Below are positions 63,991 through 64,000 of a DNA stretch of 64,000 nucleotides, piece by piece. Made by a program: the position numbers and the translations under genes. The notes below the pieces were generated by a model, which saw only the letters and a list, made by a program, of their open reading frames with translations, was not told the origin of the DNA and made no database searches. Each line of letters opens with the position of its first letter. Within the stretch, counting starts at the first letter, position 1. Origin of the DNA: an uncultured Prevotella sp. (GTDB lineage Bacteria > Bacteroidota > Bacteroidia > Bacteroidales > Bacteroidaceae); assembly GCA_905233825.1 (NCBI GenBank), contig CAJOFE010000003.1, positions 1-64,000 on the forward strand, read 5' to 3'.

Positions 63991-64000
63991 ATGAAAAGAC
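63991..64000 (+). CDS. start of the next gene, cut by window edge
   Basis: ATGAAAAGAC follows GGAAAGACAAT about 20 bases after the terminator. It looks like the first codons (MKR) of a secreted protein, but only three codons are visible. Confidence 0.4.

Overview
The window is a piece of a Bacteroidota chromosome, most likely a gut or rumen Prevotella-like member of the Bacteroidales. The grounds are: promoters of the TTTG-N19/20-TAnnTTTG type with few Shine-Dalgarno sequences, a LytTR two-component pair, a giant one-protein hybrid two-component regulator (HTCS), a C10 protease and a secreted protein with type IX-like C-terminal tails, FISUMP lipoproteins, DUF3316 and DUF4353 proteins, split glycine decarboxylase genes, and hemicellulose enzymes (GH51, GH3, CE1-like).

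Layout. 1-4.4 kb (minus strand): tRNA-Thr/Tyr/Gly/Thr, tuf, tRNA-Trp, secE, nusG and the start of rplK, plus hpf, a tyrosine recombinase and rpsU. 4.5-7.1 kb: a restriction-modification-like pair (EcoRI-family adenine methyltransferase and a DUF262-HNH protein) behind its own promoter and a roughly 300-nt leader that folds into many perfect helices; this is the most unusual object I found. 7.6-11.4 kb: LytTR regulator, histidine kinase and a beta-helical DUF4353 lipoprotein. 11.5-19.2 kb: HerA-like ATPase, alaS, a CE1-like esterase, a secreted unknown, an inverted duplicate of a tRNA-Val 3' end, and tRNA-Val/tRNA-Leu. 19.2-24 kb: S41 peptidase, DUF3316 protein and topoisomerase IV subunit A. 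24-28.5 kb: GH51 arabinofuranosidase and a two-domain FISUMP lipoprotein.

28.7-35 kb is a complete glycine cleavage operon (lipoate ligase, gcvT, gcvH, gcvPA, gcvPB, lpd), followed by a C10 protease, a lipoprotein, a beta-barrel protein and a DUF2779 nuclease-like protein. 40.8-47.5 kb is an accessory stretch: an AT-rich PD-(D/E)XK nuclease, small unknowns, a region-2-only sigma-like protein and an AAA+ ATPase. 47.5-55.2 kb: M16 peptidase, cdsA, ftsH, rsfS, tRNA-Gln and an acyltransferase. 55.2-64 kb: an HTCS divergent from a GH3 glycosidase and a secreted carbohydrate-binding-like protein, probably a xylan or beta-glucan response unit.

Several dispersed repeat families run through the window: heptanucleotide tandem repeats (some inside genes or across stop codons), GC-rich palindromes that appear in frame inside proteins, degenerate 22-nt tandem repeats, and copied promoter/leader cassettes. 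Coordinates and motifs were read by eye; no database search or folding program was run.
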